Shown piece after piece: positions 62,825 through 64,000 of a DNA stretch of 64,000 bases; within the stretch, counting starts at the first letter, position 1, and each line of letters opens with the position of its first letter. This stretch comes from Saccharomycopsis malanga (Eukaryota > Ascomycota > Saccharomycetes > Ascoideales > Saccharomycopsidaceae): positions 1,054,001 to 1,118,000 of the forward strand of contig CP025323.1 of NCBI GenBank assembly GCA_004014935.1, read 5' to 3'. The notes beneath the pieces are model-generated. The model saw nothing but the letters and a program-made list of their open reading frames with translations, was not told where the DNA came from and ran no database searches. The position numbers were made by a program, and so were the translations under genes.

Positions 62825-64000
62825 CTCCAAAAAAAAATTTACCGATTTCCAATAATTTTCACCATTTAAATCATTTAACTCTTATATACGCCACCATATT
62901 AATATCACCATACATACACAGCACGGGGAGGAGACTTTTTTTTTCCCAATAATTATATGCATGTATCACATGGATAAGTATGATATATGCATATTGATGC
63001 ATATTTAGCCATGTGATATGTGTATATTGGTGCATATATATTAAAATCCAATGATACTGTATTTATTATTTGATGATTTGAGCAAAAGGGGAAGGAGTTT
63101 ATCAAAACTCTCAAAATAGCTTTAAAGCCGCAAGTGTGCATGTTGAAATAAATGATTTTTATTCTTCAACTTCCGTTGTTAGTTTGGTTTCTACTGATAA
63201 AGGATGGTGTACACTTTGTAAGGGCTTTCCAAAGTTTCCAACCCATGGTTTGACTTATCAGTCCATTAAAATCCTGGAAACACGACAGGATGACTTACAT
63301 CACTTACAGATCCTTACCTAGATTTCCGAGGGAATTGCAGATGTCTTTAATACTATTGTATAAGTGCTTGAATCAAGAAAGTATGCCAATATTATTTGAT
63401 AGTTGTTTCTCGAAATAGCAAGATCTCGTGACCTTGAGACTGCCCCACTGGTGGCCCCGCGAGTGTCCCACAGTGTTTTAGGAAGGTTATGTTTGCAGTG
63501 GGACAATGCATGTCACCCAAACAAGTAATGCCATATGTAAACATGAAATATCCTAATTCTTTTTAGCACAACCGTTAATGTAATGTCTTTGAAAAAATAT
63601 ACAGGAATTACGAAGTGCTGTCAAGCACCTTTGCGTGGAAGACGCCAGGAATATCAGTGAAACCGTAATAAAACATTCATTTTATGGGTAGAAGATGGCC
63701 ATAAGGAAATTTCAGGTTCTATCAAACTACCAAGCACACTAAGCTGCTTTGAGAGACATGTTGCATGGCTAGCGGTACTTTTTGCAGCCTGCTGTTTCAT
63801 TTTGGATGAATAAATAAGATGTGTCAAGAAGTTGTATAAGCAGGTTATGGTTTAAAGCGTGCATGTGAATACCAAAAAATAATTATGTCAAAAGATTAAG
63901 ACCAGCGTTTGGCTGCAGTCCTGCAAGATTTGCGTTGATTTCAATTGTCCCAACTTTTAATGTCAGTTTTCTGGAACGCTTCAAAAGCATAGCATATACT
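62825..64000. other. Upstream region of PAC11 to window edge
   Basis: 1.2 kb. Near 62960-63022 CATGTATCACATGG and CCATGTGATATGTG form an inverted repeat (two mismatches) around TGCATAT motifs. No gene recognised. Confidence 0.4.

Noticed and set aside
62960-63022. Inverted repeat with TGCATAT motifs upstream of PAC11
   Set aside because: Imperfect and AT-rich; common by chance in this base composition.

Overview
The window looks like nuclear chromosomal DNA of an ascomycetous budding yeast (Saccharomycotina). It is AT-rich, most genes have a single exon, and the two spliceosomal introns are short with GTATGT-like donors and a TACTAAC or GCTAAC branch site. Genes include a divergent H3-H4 pair, TFC3, SEC3, SAS10, PAC11, YVC1, OSM1, TSC13, FAA2 with a peroxisomal SKL end, MPC1, a mitochondrial-type ADH and RTC1 (cut by the left edge). 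CTG codons fall at polar or turn positions in OSM1 and TFC3, which hints at a CUG-Ser yeast but does not prove it.

Layout. 0-8 kb: 3' truncated RTC1 (-), a 3 kb gene-free stretch with three retroposon copies, a coiled-coil candidate spindle-pole gene, an intron-containing tRNA-Ile(UAU) and a glutathione S-transferase. 9-13 kb: two convergent secreted-protein genes that share a domain plan. 14-18 kb: a DAG/sphingoid-kinase-fold gene and an MCH-type transporter. 19-25.5 kb: H4/H3 and TFC3. 26-34 kb: acid phosphatase, a TPO1/FLU1-type exporter and OSM1. 35-46 kb: YVC1, an unrecognised membrane protein, SEC3 and SAS10. 47-50 kb: ADH and MPC1. 50.5-54.7 kb: a 4.2 kb protein-gene-free region with four tRNA genes, two of them a perfect inverted tRNA-Trp repeat. 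54.7-63 kb: FAA2, TSC13 and PAC11. The genes are independently transcribed housekeeping loci; there are no operons.

Main discovery: a dispersed tRNA-derived SINE-like retroposon, about 12 copies or relics in 64 kb, all intergenic. A full copy (about 325 bp, 20467-20787) has a Pol III box A and box B head, an unrelated body, a strongly conserved 3' end, and an (ATT)n tail. Two copies are flanked by perfect 13- and 14-bp direct repeats, several are 5'-truncated, one has an inverted 5' part like twin priming, and one has a triplicated head. These are hallmarks of LINE-dependent target-primed reverse transcription. The most complete copy sits 250 bp upstream of TFC3, which encodes the TFIIIC subunit for B-box recognition, so an autoregulatory link is possible. 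Start codons were checked by hand: several of the longest open frames begin with GTG or TTG, and I used the first in-frame ATG.
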